Below, piece after piece: positions 25,147 through 34,485 of a stretch of DNA of 64,000 nucleotides. Origin of the DNA: Pirellulaceae bacterium (lineage in GTDB: Bacteria; Planctomycetota; Planctomycetia; Pirellulales; Pirellulaceae); assembly GCA_026004775.1 (NCBI GenBank), contig BPJU01000002.1:428435-492434 (forward strand), written 5' to 3'. The first letter of the stretch is position 1; the number at the start of each line of letters is the position of its first letter. Below the pieces are notes generated by a model. That model was not told the DNA's origin, did not search any database, and worked only from the letters and a program-made list of their open reading frames with translations. A program made the translations under genes and the position numbers.

Positions 25147-27318
25147 ATGCGTAATGTTGGTCTTTGGGCTTTCTTGCCCCTGCTGGTGGTGGCTGTGGCG
25201 GTCGTTTGTCTTGTCGGCTGCTCGAGCTCGGACGACTCCGGCTCTGTGGCCCAGAATTCCGCAGCCAGTTCCCCGACGCCTCCGTTGCCTCCAGAGCCTA
25301 TGACGGCCGGGGCGGGGGCATCCGGCGGAGGGGCTGCCTCGCCAGCCGGTCCACCGATGTCCGGAGGGGCGGAAGCCATGGACGATGGGGCGGATGCTGC
25401 AGCCGAGGGCTATGCCGGCGGTCCTCCGGGCGGCTATCCGGGTGGCCCTCCCGGCGGATTTGCCGGTGGCTCACCGGGAGGACCACCGACGGGTTATCCA
25501 GGTGGCTCTCCTGGCGGGCCTCCCATGGGTTATCCGGGCGGTCCACCGGGTGGTTATCCCGGCGGAGCTCCGGGTGGCCCGCCCGGCGCTTATCCTGGAG
25601 GTCCACCGGGCGGTCCGCCGGCTGCTTATCCAGGTGGCCCGCCGGGCGGTGCTCCCGGCGGTTTTCCGGTACCGCCGGGTATTCCGGGAGCCGAAGGGGA
25701 TGCCGGGGGGGTAACGGCACCGAGTCTACCTTTCCCGCCGGGTGGTTTCGGCGGGGCGGAAGGGGCACCGGATGGTTACGGCGATGCGGATGCAGCCGTA
25801 CCAGGGGCGTTTCCTGGCGCTCCGGGAAGCTATCCCGGTGCGCCGCCGGGTTATCCGGGGGCTTTTCCGGGCGCTCCGCCCGGTTATCCAGGAGCTCCTG
25901 GTGTTCCGGGAGTGGCTGGGGGGCCGGGAGGGCCGGCGGCCCGAGAGCCGCAGACGTTTGCGGAAAAGGCGGCTCTTGAGTTTGCTCGGAACAACTATCG
26001 ACAGGCGTTCCACTACGTGTTTGCTGACCTATTAACCAATGACAAGGAGGCTCGTGAACTGTTTGGCAAGATCAAGTGGGTGAAGGCCCTGGGCCGTCCT
26101 GTAGCAGCCTTGCGATGGGGTATTGGAGTAGAGTATCAAGCCGGAAATTACACGGGCGACCCCCACCCGATCGGCTCACCGCCCCAGACGCCCCAAGTTA
26201 CCGGGGGATTTGGACGTGGTGGGCGAGGTGCGCCGGTGGAACCTGGCGGAGTATCCAGTGGGCCTGCGTTTCCTGGGGCGCCGGGAGAGCCGTCCGGCGT
26301 GGGCGGGGGGTTCCCGGGATTTCCCGGAGCCGGCGGCGCGACAACGGCGGGTCCTACCGATCCGGTTATCGTGCGCACGACCGGTGAATTGGGAACTCGC
26401 GTCTTCGAGGAACTGAACGCCCGTTTCGACTCGCAAGCGTTCGGAGAACTATTGGATCATTATGCCGCCGCTGCGGCGGCAAGCACCGCACCGGGCTACC
26501 CGGGAGCCGGGGCGGGCTTCCCGGGTTACCCGGGCGCTCCGCCGGATGACGGCTCGGACGCAGCCGCTTTCCCAGGGGCTCCACCGGGATTTCCGGGGGC
26601 GGGCATTCCACCCGGTTATCCGGGAGCCGGAGCGCCGCCGGGATATCCGGGTGCGGGAGGCTACCCCGGCATGGCGGCACCGGGACGCGGTGCGGGGCGC
26701 GGTCGGGTTTCGGCATGGGCGGTGACGCCGCTGCGCCCCGGTTTTGTCTCTTTGGGGGAAGCCAGCAAGAGCGAAGATCTGTTGAAGAAAGCCCGCGCTC
26801 AGGAACTGGACGTCGTACTGATTTTCGAAGTGCAGGTGGAACAGAACCGCCGAACGTTAATGGTAAACAACACGGTGAAAATCCGTCTTTATGACGTCGA
26901 TTCCGGAACGCCGTTGTCCGACCTGAACCTCAAGACGCTGAACAATATTCAAGTGGCTCGGGCCCGAGAACGTGCTCGTGGCTCCGACAAAGATCCGGTC
27001 GAAGAGGTGGTTGGGCAGTTGGCGGCGTACATCGACGGGAATCTTGTGCTGGCGGATCCGCCAACCGACTGGAACCGCGACAAGGCGATCGAGCGCATCC
27101 GGAGCTTGATCGAGAAGCGCGACGAGCGAACGCTGGAGAAACTGGTAGAGATTCGCTACTACCGCAGCCGGCAGTGGCTATCCAACGAAGATATGGGTTA
27201 TGCCTACCAGCACATGTTGCAGGATGAATCGCTCGCCAAACAATTGGCTTCCGGTAGTGCTTCCGCCAAGAAGGAAGCGGTAGAATCGCTGCTTGGCAGG
27301 TCCGAGGGTGCTCGGTAG
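25147..27318 (+). CDS. Gly/Pro/Tyr-repeat lipoprotein
   Basis: A 723-residue lipoprotein. AAGGG precedes the ATG, and the signal peptide ends in a lipobox (VCLVGC) followed by SSSDD. Residues 90-270 are almost entirely short Gly-Pro-Tyr repeats (GGYPGGPPGG, GAPPGYPGA), and a second such block lies at about residues 355-520. Between them and after them are ordinary folded segments: residues 275-325 (NYRQAFHYVFADLLTN) and a C-terminal domain of about 200 residues rich in charged helices (WNRDKAIERIRSLIEKRDE). The repeats are probably extended or collagen-like and may span the surface layer. I do not recognise the folded domain. The repeats keep frame with varied codons, so they are old and under selection. 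Confidence 0.85.
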   Translation: MRNVGLWAFLPLLVVAVAVVCLVGCSSSDDSGSVAQNSAASSPTPPLPPEPMTAGAGASGGGAASPAGPPMSGGAEAMDDGADAAAEGYAGGPPGGYPGGPPGGFAGGSPGGPPTGYPGGSPGGPPMGYPGGPPGGYPGGAPGGPPGAYPGGPPGGPPAAYPGGPPGGAPGGFPVPPGIPGAEGDAGGVTAPSLPFPPGGFGGAEGAPDGYGDADAAVPGAFPGAPGSYPGAPPGYPGAFPGAPPGYPGAPGVPGVAGGPGGPAAREPQTFAEKAALEFARNNYRQAFHYVFADLLTNDKEARELFGKIKWVKALGRPVAALRWGIGVEYQAGNYTGDPHPIGSPPQTPQVTGGFGRGGRGAPVEPGGVSSGPAFPGAPGEPSGVGGGFPGFPGAGGATTAGPTDPVIVRTTGELGTRVFEELNARFDSQAFGELLDHYAAAAAASTAPGYPGAGAGFPGYPGAPPDDGSDAAAFPGAPPGFPGAGIPPGYPGAGAPPGYPGAGGYPGMAAPGRGAGRGRVSAWAVTPLRPGFVSLGEASKSEDLLKKARAQELDVVLIFEVQVEQNRRTLMVNNTVKIRLYDVDSGTPLSDLNLKTLNNIQVARARERARGSDKDPVEEVVGQLAAYIDGNLVLADPPTDWNRDKAIERIRSLIEKRDERTLEKLVEIRYYRSRQWLSNEDMGYAYQHMLQDESLAKQLASGSASAKKEAVESLLGRSEGAR

Positions 27319-27347
27319 CCGCTCGGTGCAGTAGTCGATCGCATGGC

Positions 27348-28580
27348 TCAGGGGCGTTCCTGGCGGAAGAAGAATACGCCTTTCTTGTTGGAGGTGACTA
27401 CATCCAGAAGGCCGTCACCGTCGACATCGGCGATTTCGAATTGGGTGCCGACACCGCTGTCGTGATCGAACTGGTGGCGTATCCAGATCGGTTTGCCGTT
27501 TTCGCGGCGTAGTTCGAACCAGCATATCACCGCTGGTTCATCGACTCCCGGATCGCCTTTGGCGTGTGCCCACCAGCGCTTGCCCGTGACGAAGTCCGGC
27601 AGGCCGTCGCCGTTGATGTCCGCCATCATGACGCTGTGCGTTTGCGAGAACGACCGGTCGATCTCATGCGTCACCCAGCCGTCCGGTCGCTGCTCGTGCC
27701 ACCAAATTCCATAGGCATGGGGGCTGGTGGTAAGCACATCGGCGTCGCCGTCGCCGTCAAAGTCATAGACGTGGATCTGGGCCGCGGCACCGGAAAAGGG
27801 TGCTTCGTGAAATCGCCAAGGCGCTTCGGATCGTTCGGCCGGTGCCTCCCACCAGCCGTGGGCAATCAGAATATCCAATCGCCCGTCGCCATTGACATCT
27901 CCGGCTCCCAGCCCATGGTAGTATCTCTGGGTGCCGACGGCGCCGGCGTGGCTGATGGCGGTCAGTTGCCACAGGGCATAGGGATCGGCCTGAGCTTTGG
28001 CCCATCCCATACGCCGCTCCGGGCCGTCGGGGTTGGCCGGATCGGGCGAAAAGGCCAGCAATAGTTCCCGCCTGCCGTCGCCATCCAGATCCAGGTACTG
28101 CGGGCTTTCGTTGTTGGTCACCGGTGTGCAGGTATGCCGCTTCCACGGGCCGGAACGATTTCCCGGGTTTTCGAACCACCAGGTGGGGGTTCCCGGAAAA
28201 TCGACCACGATCACGTCGACCCATCCGTCGTGGTTAAGGTCGTCGGCAAAGGTGCAGAACGAGTTGCTGTAGCCGACCGGATCGTATTCGGGGGCTTTTT
28301 CCAGGATGGTGTGCATCTTCCAATCCGGTGCTTCGTACCACACATAACCGGCAACGATATCGTTCTTTCCGTCGCGGTTGATATCGGCTACAGCGACCCC
28401 TTCGCTGCGGAAAGCACCATCCAAGCGATGCTTGACGAATTCGACACGAATCGGTGTTTCGGCTCTGGATGGCACAGCCAACGCCGCCAGCAGAACCACA
28501 ACACATGCCGCTGGGGCGGAGAGAATGGTTCGACGCACGGTTTGACTCTCCTGATCGCGATGGGTAGCCGGACTCTTCAT
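27348..28580 (-). CDS. Secreted FG-GAP/VCBS-repeat protein
   Basis: A 410-residue exported beta-propeller. A signal peptide (CVVVLLAALAVPSRAE) precedes repeated calcium-binding blades of the type D-x-N-x-D-G: ADINRDGKNDIVAGY, DLNHDGWVDVIV, DLDGDGRRELLL, DVNGDGRLDILIAHGWWE, DFDGDGDADVLTT, DINGDGLPDFVTG and DVDGDGLLDVVTS, about seven in all. The ATG at 28580 is used; a GTG at 28538 preceded by AGGAG at 9 bases is an equally good start and gives a more compact signal peptide. It is convergent with the lipoprotein gene and divergent from the protease fusion. Such proteins bind ligands or carbohydrates outside the cell; the ligand is unknown. Confidence 0.9.
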   Translation of the reverse strand: MKSPATHRDQESQTVRRTILSAPAACVVVLLAALAVPSRAETPIRVEFVKHRLDGAFRSEGVAVADINRDGKNDIVAGYVWYEAPDWKMHTILEKAPEYDPVGYSNSFCTFADDLNHDGWVDVIVVDFPGTPTWWFENPGNRSGPWKRHTCTPVTNNESPQYLDLDGDGRRELLLAFSPDPANPDGPERRMGWAKAQADPYALWQLTAISHAGAVGTQRYYHGLGAGDVNGDGRLDILIAHGWWEAPAERSEAPWRFHEAPFSGAAAQIHVYDFDGDGDADVLTTSPHAYGIWWHEQRPDGWVTHEIDRSFSQTHSVMMADINGDGLPDFVTGKRWWAHAKGDPGVDEPAVICWFELRRENGKPIWIRHQFDHDSGVGTQFEIADVDGDGLLDVVTSNKKGVFFFRQERP

Positions 28581-28702
28581 CAACCGCCGCCATTGTATAG
28601 TCGTCCTGGCTCGGCCACCAGTTAGCCGCTGCCAGCCGAGAGCGTATACTGATAGCTGGCGGCCGCGCTGCAACGCTCGCGAAGATCCCAAGGAGCGTGT
28701 TG

Positions 28703-30940
28703 ATGAGGCATTTGGGCAAAAGGCATTCTTTCGTTTTCGTGGCGCATGGGCTTCTTGTCGCCTCGACCCTGGCGATGACGGCGTATGCCGTCCGGGGGTT
28801 TGCCGAGGAAAAGGCGTTTCCGCTGGTGGAATTGGCCCAAGAACTGCGCTCGTCGCTGGTGGTGATCCGCTCGACGGACCGCGATGGACGCGGCGATTCT
28901 GGCGTAGGGACGGGGTTCGTCATTTCCAGCGACGGGCTGATTGTCACCAATCTGCACGTGATCGGTGAAGGCCGGCCCTTTGAAGTCGAAGCTTCCGATG
29001 GAACGGTGCTCCCGGTGGAGGCCGTACAGGCGTATGATGCCCACCTGGATCTAGCCGTTGTGCGTGTACGGTCCGAGAGGCCGCTGAAGGCTCTGAAGCT
29101 GGCTGACCAGCCGATACCGGTAGGCGAACAAGTGGCGGCCATCGGCAATCCGTTCGGTTTGAAGAACAGTGTCGTGACCGGTGTCGTCTCCGGCCAGCGG
29201 GTGATCGATGGCCGAGAGATGCTCCAGTTGGCCATGCCGATCGAACCGGGAAACAGTGGCGGCCCGGTGGTTGACCGCCATGGTCGCGTGCATGGGGTGG
29301 TGACGCTGAAGTCGGCTTTGAGTGAAAACCTTGGGTTCGCCACTGAAGCCAGTGCCGTGCGCAGTCTGCTGGAGAATCCTAATCCGGTTGCCATCGACCG
29401 CTGGGTGCGTCTGGGCGGCTTGCCCAGCCACTTGTGGGAAACCCGCTTCGGGGCTCGCTGGCGATCGCGCGGGGGATTGATCCACGTCGAGGGCGCCGGC
29501 ACGGGCTTTGGCGGGCGCAGTTTGTGTCTGTCAAAGCTGCCCGTTCCCGAAGGAGCGTTTGCTGTAGAGGTCGAAGTGCGTTTGGCGGACGAATCGGGGG
29601 CCGCGGGGGTGGTGTTTCACTGTGATGGGCAAAACCGCCATTACGGTTTCTATCCGTCCGGTGGGCGAATGCGTCTTACGTGTTTCAATGGACCGACGGT
29701 CTTCGAATGGCAGATATTGCGTGAGGAAGCGACGAGCGCCTATCGGCATGGCGACTGGAATCACTTGCGTGTCGAGGTGCAAGGGCCGACGATACGCTGT
29801 CTGGTAAACGGAACGGAGGTGTTCACAGAGCGCGACGCAACGCTCAGCGGTGGCCAGGTGGGGTTGGCCAAGTTTCGCGACACGGTGGCGGATTTTCGCC
29901 GCTTCCGAGTCGGGCCTTTAAAAGACGAATCTGCTTCGCCGGACGAGGAGCAGCGGTGGCGGCAGTTCCTGGTACAGCTCGATGAACAGCCCGAGATTTC
30001 TGGCCAGTTGTTAGCGCCGCTCTTGGCGGTGCCGCAGGCCGACGCGTGGTTTCGCCAGGAAGAAGAGCGGTTGGCCCACCGGCTGCGGCGCTTGCGCGAA
30101 GCGCGCCAGGAATGGCAGTTGGAAAACGCCTTGGAACACCTGGAGCGAGCGATGGCGGCCACCCCGCCCGACCTGTTACGCGGCGCCTTGTGGATCGGAT
30201 GTTTGGATGACCCGGATGTGGATGTCGAGGCCTACGTCGAGGAAGTCGAACAGATGGCGGCCGAGATCCGAGCAGCGCTGCCGCCCGGCGCCGGTGACTC
30301 GGAGCGTTTGGCGGCCCTGGACCGTTACCTTTTCGAACAGAACGGCTTTCACGGAAGTCGCCATGAATACTACCATCGGGCCAACAGTCACTTGCACCGA
30401 GTGATTTCGGATCGCGAAGGATTGCCCATTACGCTGTCGGTCTTGTACATCGAGCTGGCCAGGCGCCTGGAGCTACCCATCGACGGAATCGGTCTACCCG
30501 GGCATTTCATCGTGCGGTATGTGGCACCGAATGGCGAGACGCAATGGATCGACGTGTTCAACCGCGGCCGCCGGCTGACGGACGAAGCCGTGCGCACGCT
30601 GGTGCGGCAAGAAGTCGGCAATGACCAGCCGGTCGAACCATTTCTGGAACCAGCGGCCGCTCGCCAGATTTTGGAACGTATCTTGCGGAACCTGCTCAAT
30701 TCGGCGGAACGCGACGGCGAGCCTCACGCCATGCGCCGCTATCTGGAAGCGCTGGTGCGGCTCGATCCGAACAGCGTGCAGTACCGCGGTATGCGCGCCT
30801 TGACGCGATACCATACCGGTCGCGTGTATGGAGCAATCGCCGATTTGGACTGGTTTTTGGCGAATAAGCCCCAAGGGGCCGATCTGGAACGTATCAGCCA
30901 GATGCGCGAAGCGTTTGCCAGGCAAGCCGAGGGGCGTTGA
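28703..30940 (+). CDS. HtrA-like protease fused to lectin-like, SirB1/transglutaminase-like and TPR-like parts
   Basis: A 745-residue exported multidomain protein. AAGGAG lies 7 bases before the ATG. After a signal peptide the first 225 residues are a trypsin-like protease with H85 (TNLHVIGE), D116 (AHLDLAVVRV) and S185 (EPGNSGGPVV), but no PDZ domain. Residues 225-420 look like a concanavalin-like (DUF1080-type) domain, with VFHCDGQNRHYGFY and WNHLRVEVQGPTIRCLVNG. Residues 480-680 match the SirB1/Transglut_core2 family (LFEQNGFHGSRHEYYHRANS, GLPITLSVLYIELARRL, GLPGHFIVRY), and a TPR-like helical pair ends the protein. Each part is recognisable, but I do not know this combination. It may couple proteolysis to peptidoglycan or surface binding. 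Confidence 0.88.
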   Translation: MRHLGKRHSFVFVAHGLLVASTLAMTAYAVRGFAEEKAFPLVELAQELRSSLVVIRSTDRDGRGDSGVGTGFVISSDGLIVTNLHVIGEGRPFEVEASDGTVLPVEAVQAYDAHLDLAVVRVRSERPLKALKLADQPIPVGEQVAAIGNPFGLKNSVVTGVVSGQRVIDGREMLQLAMPIEPGNSGGPVVDRHGRVHGVVTLKSALSENLGFATEASAVRSLLENPNPVAIDRWVRLGGLPSHLWETRFGARWRSRGGLIHVEGAGTGFGGRSLCLSKLPVPEGAFAVEVEVRLADESGAAGVVFHCDGQNRHYGFYPSGGRMRLTCFNGPTVFEWQILREEATSAYRHGDWNHLRVEVQGPTIRCLVNGTEVFTERDATLSGGQVGLAKFRDTVADFRRFRVGPLKDESASPDEEQRWRQFLVQLDEQPEISGQLLAPLLAVPQADAWFRQEEERLAHRLRRLREARQEWQLENALEHLERAMAATPPDLLRGALWIGCLDDPDVDVEAYVEEVEQMAAEIRAALPPGAGDSERLAALDRYLFEQNGFHGSRHEYYHRANSHLHRVISDREGLPITLSVLYIELARRLELPIDGIGLPGHFIVRYVAPNGETQWIDVFNRGRRLTDEAVRTLVRQEVGNDQPVEPFLEPAAARQILERILRNLLNSAERDGEPHAMRRYLEALVRLDPNSVQYRGMRALTRYHTGRVYGAIADLDWFLANKPQGADLERISQMREAFARQAEGR

Positions 30941-30975
30941 CAAACAAGGTCGTCAAAACAACTGGATGCGGGCCG

Positions 30976-31263
30976 ATGCAGTATAGTCTTCGAGCACTTT
31001 TGGTGATTACCGCCACGGTGGCGATCGGTCTGGCAATCACGATGCCGGCAGGCGTGGCATGCCAAACCGCGATCATCGGCGGTTTGGTCTTGATGTGGTT
31101 CGGCCTGGCGCTATGCGGCTGGGGGGCTAGTGCGTTTTACCAGCACCGGTTTCTGAGCACGGTGGCGGTGTTGACCGGCCCGCTGATGGCTGCCGCCGGG
31201 CTGTGTCTGGCGAGCCTGGCGTGTAGCGCAGTGGTCAGCCGCCTGTGGTTCGGGGCTCCATGA
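30976..31263 (+). CDS. Small two- to three-helix membrane protein, planctomycete MxxSLRxLL type
   Basis: A 95-residue inner-membrane protein that opens with MQYSLRALLVITATVA, the pattern of many short planctomycete membrane proteins, followed by further hydrophobic helices (GLVLMWFGLALCGW, VLTGPLMAAAGLCLASL). It starts 35 bases after the protease fusion, so it is likely co-transcribed. An in-frame TTG at 30937 overlapping the previous stop is possible but the ATG start matches relatives. Function is unknown. Confidence 0.75.
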   Translation: MQYSLRALLVITATVAIGLAITMPAGVACQTAIIGGLVLMWFGLALCGWGASAFYQHRFLSTVAVLTGPLMAAAGLCLASLACSAVVSRLWFGAP

Positions 31264-31361
31264 ATCGGTTTTTCCGAGATTCCGTGTCTTCCGGTGCGCA
31301 CCGGCGAGCCGAGCGGGGCCGCCACGGGCAATGTGCACCGGCTGGCATTCGATGACAGATT

Positions 31362-32132
31362 ATGGCGCGAGCTGCGGACAGTTGGGGGACGATTCTTGCG
31401 GAAATGGCGGCGTTGACGTCGTTGGCCCTGGCCGGCTCGGCCTGGCTGGTGCGGCCGATGTCGGTGGCCGGGCCAGTTGCCGGTGAATCGCCTTCCCCGG
31501 TGGTCGAGCCGCTCCAGCCGCCCGTTACCGACGGCTATTGGGACGACGCCACGGGCACGTTGTTTCTTGCCAAGGCCGACGACCGGGAACTTATGGCACG
31601 CCTGCCCGATACCGGCCTAAGAACTCTGCTCGTTGACGATGGCCATCTTTCGGACCAAGTGCTCCGGCGGCTATTGCGATATCCGGAGCTGGAACATGTG
31701 CGGCTGCGTCGCGTGGCAGTGACGGACGCAGGTGCTGAGTCTTTGTCGAAGTTGCCACAACTGCGGATTGTTAACATTCCACACGCGGTGATTACCGACG
31801 AAGGGCTCAAGCTGTTGGCAACGTTGCCGCGACTGGAAATGTTGCGATTCGGTTCACCGAATGTGACCGACCGCGGGCTGCAAGCTCTGGCCGAAGCTCC
31901 TGGTTTGCGATTTTTGCATATCATCGATACGCCGATTTCGGATAAGGGAGTCCGCCGGCTGGTTGAGTGCCGGCGGCTGGAGTCGTTGTATCTGGACGGG
32001 GTGTCGTTGAGCGACGAGACGGTCGAGTTCTTGTTGTCGGGTTTGCCCAACTTGCATCTCCATTTGGACCAGAAGCATCACGATCGCGACCCGCGCCGCG
32101 CACATCCGGAGATGGCTGACCCGTTGCGGTAA
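31362..32132 (+). CDS. Leucine-rich-repeat protein with N-terminal anchor
   Basis: A 256-residue protein with a hydrophobic N-terminal segment (MAALTSLALAGSAWLV) and about five leucine-rich repeats from residue 90 on, of the internal type LxxLxxLxxLxVTDxGLxxL (AVTDAGAESLSKLPQLRIV, VITDEGLKLLATLPRLEML, NVTDRGLQALAEAPGLRFL, PISDKGVRRLVECRRLESL). These are typical of planctomycete proteins thought to mediate protein contacts in the envelope. The ribosome site at 31362 is weak, and an ATG 14 codons on (31404) is a plausible start. A His/Asp/Arg-rich tail (HHDRDPRRAHPE) ends the protein. Confidence 0.82.
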   Translation: MARAADSWGTILAEMAALTSLALAGSAWLVRPMSVAGPVAGESPSPVVEPLQPPVTDGYWDDATGTLFLAKADDRELMARLPDTGLRTLLVDDGHLSDQVLRRLLRYPELEHVRLRRVAVTDAGAESLSKLPQLRIVNIPHAVITDEGLKLLATLPRLEMLRFGSPNVTDRGLQALAEAPGLRFLHIIDTPISDKGVRRLVECRRLESLYLDGVSLSDETVEFLLSGLPNLHLHLDQKHHDRDPRRAHPEMADPLR

Positions 32133-32334
32133 CGCAAATGGGGAGTGGTCCGCCAGATGGATACCGAGTCACGCGCTGAGCCACCTGTGATGGGCCCCTT
32201 TCTCCGGCTGGCAGTCCGGTTCGGCCCGTGCTAGGATGGTTGCCGGCACGTGTAGGGGTTGGCCTCATTTCGGCCGGCGCGTTAGAAACAGCCGTAGGAG
32301 GCTGCGTGATACATCCAACGGGAGGCTGGATTCC

Positions 32335-33432
32335 ATGTGCGAAACGATGCGGATGACCGGACGACGAGGCTCTGCGCTAGATTCGGACAATGCGCGGTGG
32401 TATCGCTTTTTTTTGCTGGCCGTAATCGGGGTGGCTCTCGTAGCCGGTCTTGGCCGAGGCTACCGGCTGCTGGTGGAGCCTCTTGAGGGGCTCGAACAGG
32501 CGGCCGTGCGTTTCCTGGACAGCCTTGACGAGAACCAGCGCAATGTAGCGCTTCTTCCCTATGATTCGCCGCAACGGGTCGACTGGCATTTTATTCCCAA
32601 GAACCAGCGCAAAGGGCTCCAGATTCGTGACATGAATTCCAAGCAACGCGAAGCGGCTCTTGCGCTGCTGCGGATTTGCTTGAGTCAGGTCGGATATCAG
32701 AAAGCCACAAAGATCATGGAATTGGAGAAGGTGTTGCACGAGTTGGAAAGGTCGCGCCAGGGTGGGCCACTGCGGGATCCGGAACGGTATTATTTTACGC
32801 TTTTTGGCCGCCCTGGTCAGGGCCGTTGGGGCTTGAGCGTGGAGGGGCATCACTTGTCGTTGAATTTTGTGATCGAGCACGGCAGAGTCATCAGTTCGAC
32901 CCCTTCGGTATTTGCGGCCAATCCGGCGGAAATGAAAGCGGAAGTGGCCGGCGTGCCGCGGGGATTGCGGTTGTTGGCGGACGAAGAGCAGTTGGCTTTC
33001 GAGTTATTGGCCAGCTTGTCCGAGCAGCAGAAAGCCCGCGCGATTATCGCTCGGGAACCGTTGCGCGAAGTACGAGCCGCCGGTCAACCGCAGCCGCCGC
33101 AGACGCCGCCGGAAGGCATTCCGGCTTCTGAGCTGACCGAAACACAGCGCGAACAGTTGCGCAAACTGGTCAGTGTCTATGCCGGCAATTTGGCTGATCC
33201 GATTGCTGCGGATCGTTTGGAAGCGATCGACCGTGCCGGATGGGAAAAAGTCCATTTTGCCTGGGCCGGGGCAACTCAGCCCGGCTCCGGACACTATTAC
33301 CGGGTGCAGGGGCCGACGTTCTTGATCGAGTTTGTCAATACGCAGCCAGATGCGGCCGGGAATCCGGCCAATCATATCCACAGCGTGTGGCGCGACATGC
33401 GCGGCGATTTTGCCTTACCGATCGGCGAATAA
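32335..33432 (+). CDS. DUF3500 family protein, membrane-anchored
   Basis: A 365-residue protein with one N-terminal transmembrane helix (FFLLAVIGVALVAGL) and a DUF3500 domain. Family features include AAVRFLDSLDENQRNVAL, WHFIPKNQRKGLQIRDM, LLRICLSQVGYQKATKIMELE and, near the end, FVNTQPDAAGNPANHIHSVWRD, where the NHIHSVWRD His residues look like a metal or catalytic site. A GGAGG motif sits 9 bases before the ATG. Homologues are common in planctomycetes as secreted proteins of unknown function. It follows the LRR gene by about 200 bases. Confidence 0.88.
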   Translation: MCETMRMTGRRGSALDSDNARWYRFFLLAVIGVALVAGLGRGYRLLVEPLEGLEQAAVRFLDSLDENQRNVALLPYDSPQRVDWHFIPKNQRKGLQIRDMNSKQREAALALLRICLSQVGYQKATKIMELEKVLHELERSRQGGPLRDPERYYFTLFGRPGQGRWGLSVEGHHLSLNFVIEHGRVISSTPSVFAANPAEMKAEVAGVPRGLRLLADEEQLAFELLASLSEQQKARAIIAREPLREVRAAGQPQPPQTPPEGIPASELTETQREQLRKLVSVYAGNLADPIAADRLEAIDRAGWEKVHFAWAGATQPGSGHYYRVQGPTFLIEFVNTQPDAAGNPANHIHSVWRDMRGDFALPIGE

Positions 33433-33468
33433 CTGTGAAGCAAGGCGACCGCCTGCGGTGGAAGGCCG

Positions 33469-34200
33469 TCATCCGGAGCTGTATTCCCAACTGTCAACAA
33501 GAGTGAGCATCTCACCCATGGCGGCCATATCCAGCAGATGTCCGCCTTGCCAGTAGTGGTATTCCAGGCAAGTCAGCATCCTCGCCACCCATTCTCGGTG
33601 CGATACGATGCGCAGCGACGGGCCGTTGTACGGTCGGCTCAGGTTATGGGCCGGCAGAGGCTGGCCGTTCCGAACAAGCTCATCGCGAGCGACGACACGT
33701 CCGCCTTGGCTGACGTCGACGAGCTGGGGAGGCTCTTCGGACAGAACCAAAATCAGAAATCGGTCGCCGTTGGTAACGGCAACAGCAGAAAGTCCGGCCC
33801 GCCGGGCAATCGCCTTGTAGATAAGCGCCAGTGTCACATCTACGGCACGGTGCAAAGCAAGGGCTGTCGGCAGGTAGACATGCAGTGGCAGGTGACCGCC
33901 CAGCGGCGGGCCGAACCGTTCTTCCTCAAAAAGCACTTCATGCAAGTGAGCCAGAATGGCTGTGGGAGTCGGATGGTGGAGGCGCTGCGTGACCTTGCAC
34001 GCCAGACGATCCAGTTCTGCCAGCGGTTCGTTCGTATCCATATCTTCAAACGCGTGCAGTGCGATGGCGACGGCTGCCGCCTCCAGCCCCTCGGCCGTCT
34101 CGATTGCCGGCTTCTGATCGGCCAGCATGTCGTAGGCGCGCACCCCGCAAAGCGACCGCCGTAACGCATTAGCCGCGAAGGAATTGCTACGGTCGTTCAT
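33469..34200 (-). CDS. SirB1/transglutaminase-core-2-like protein
   Basis: A 243-residue soluble protein. The middle (HLHEVLFEEERFGPPLGG, DVTLALIYKAIARRAGLSAVAVTNGDRFLI) matches the SirB1-like transglutaminase fold also present in the protease fusion at 28703. Here the usual GxPxTL segment is DVTLALIY, and the expected nucleophile Cys is not evident, so it may be a non-catalytic relative. The ATG at 34200 is preceded by GGGGTG. It is convergent with DUF3500 and divergent from DUF1326. The assignment is by pattern and moderate. Confidence 0.72.
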   Translation of the reverse strand: MNDRSNSFAANALRRSLCGVRAYDMLADQKPAIETAEGLEAAAVAIALHAFEDMDTNEPLAELDRLACKVTQRLHHPTPTAILAHLHEVLFEEERFGPPLGGHLPLHVYLPTALALHRAVDVTLALIYKAIARRAGLSAVAVTNGDRFLILVLSEEPPQLVDVSQGGRVVARDELVRNGQPLPAHNLSRPYNGPSLRIVSHREWVARMLTCLEYHYWQGGHLLDMAAMGEMLTLVDSWEYSSG

Positions 34201-34485
34201 GGACACCCCGCAAAAAACCAGCCGGTCCAGGCACGGGCACAAAGCACCGCGCTTTTCGTGCCTCACTAATAAAACGCGGTACGGGGCTCAAACTGTACAA
34301 GTCGAGCGGAAGTTTTTTTGAGAAATCGGCGGGAGGGAGGTTTTGCGCTGGCCCCCTTGGCTCGACGTGGAGAAGGTGTAGCAAACCGGCTCTCTGGGCG
34401 GTACAATAAGTTGCCAGGGTGAGCGATGGAGTCCCGGTTCGCAGGAATCGGGCGATCAAGCGGTGTATTGTACGGGAGGTCTGTT

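Noticed and set aside
28234-29502. A 422-codon minus-strand frame overlapping two genes
   Set aside because: Antisense to the protease fusion and partly out of frame with the FG-GAP gene; no conserved motif, Ser/Arg/Pro-rich composition.
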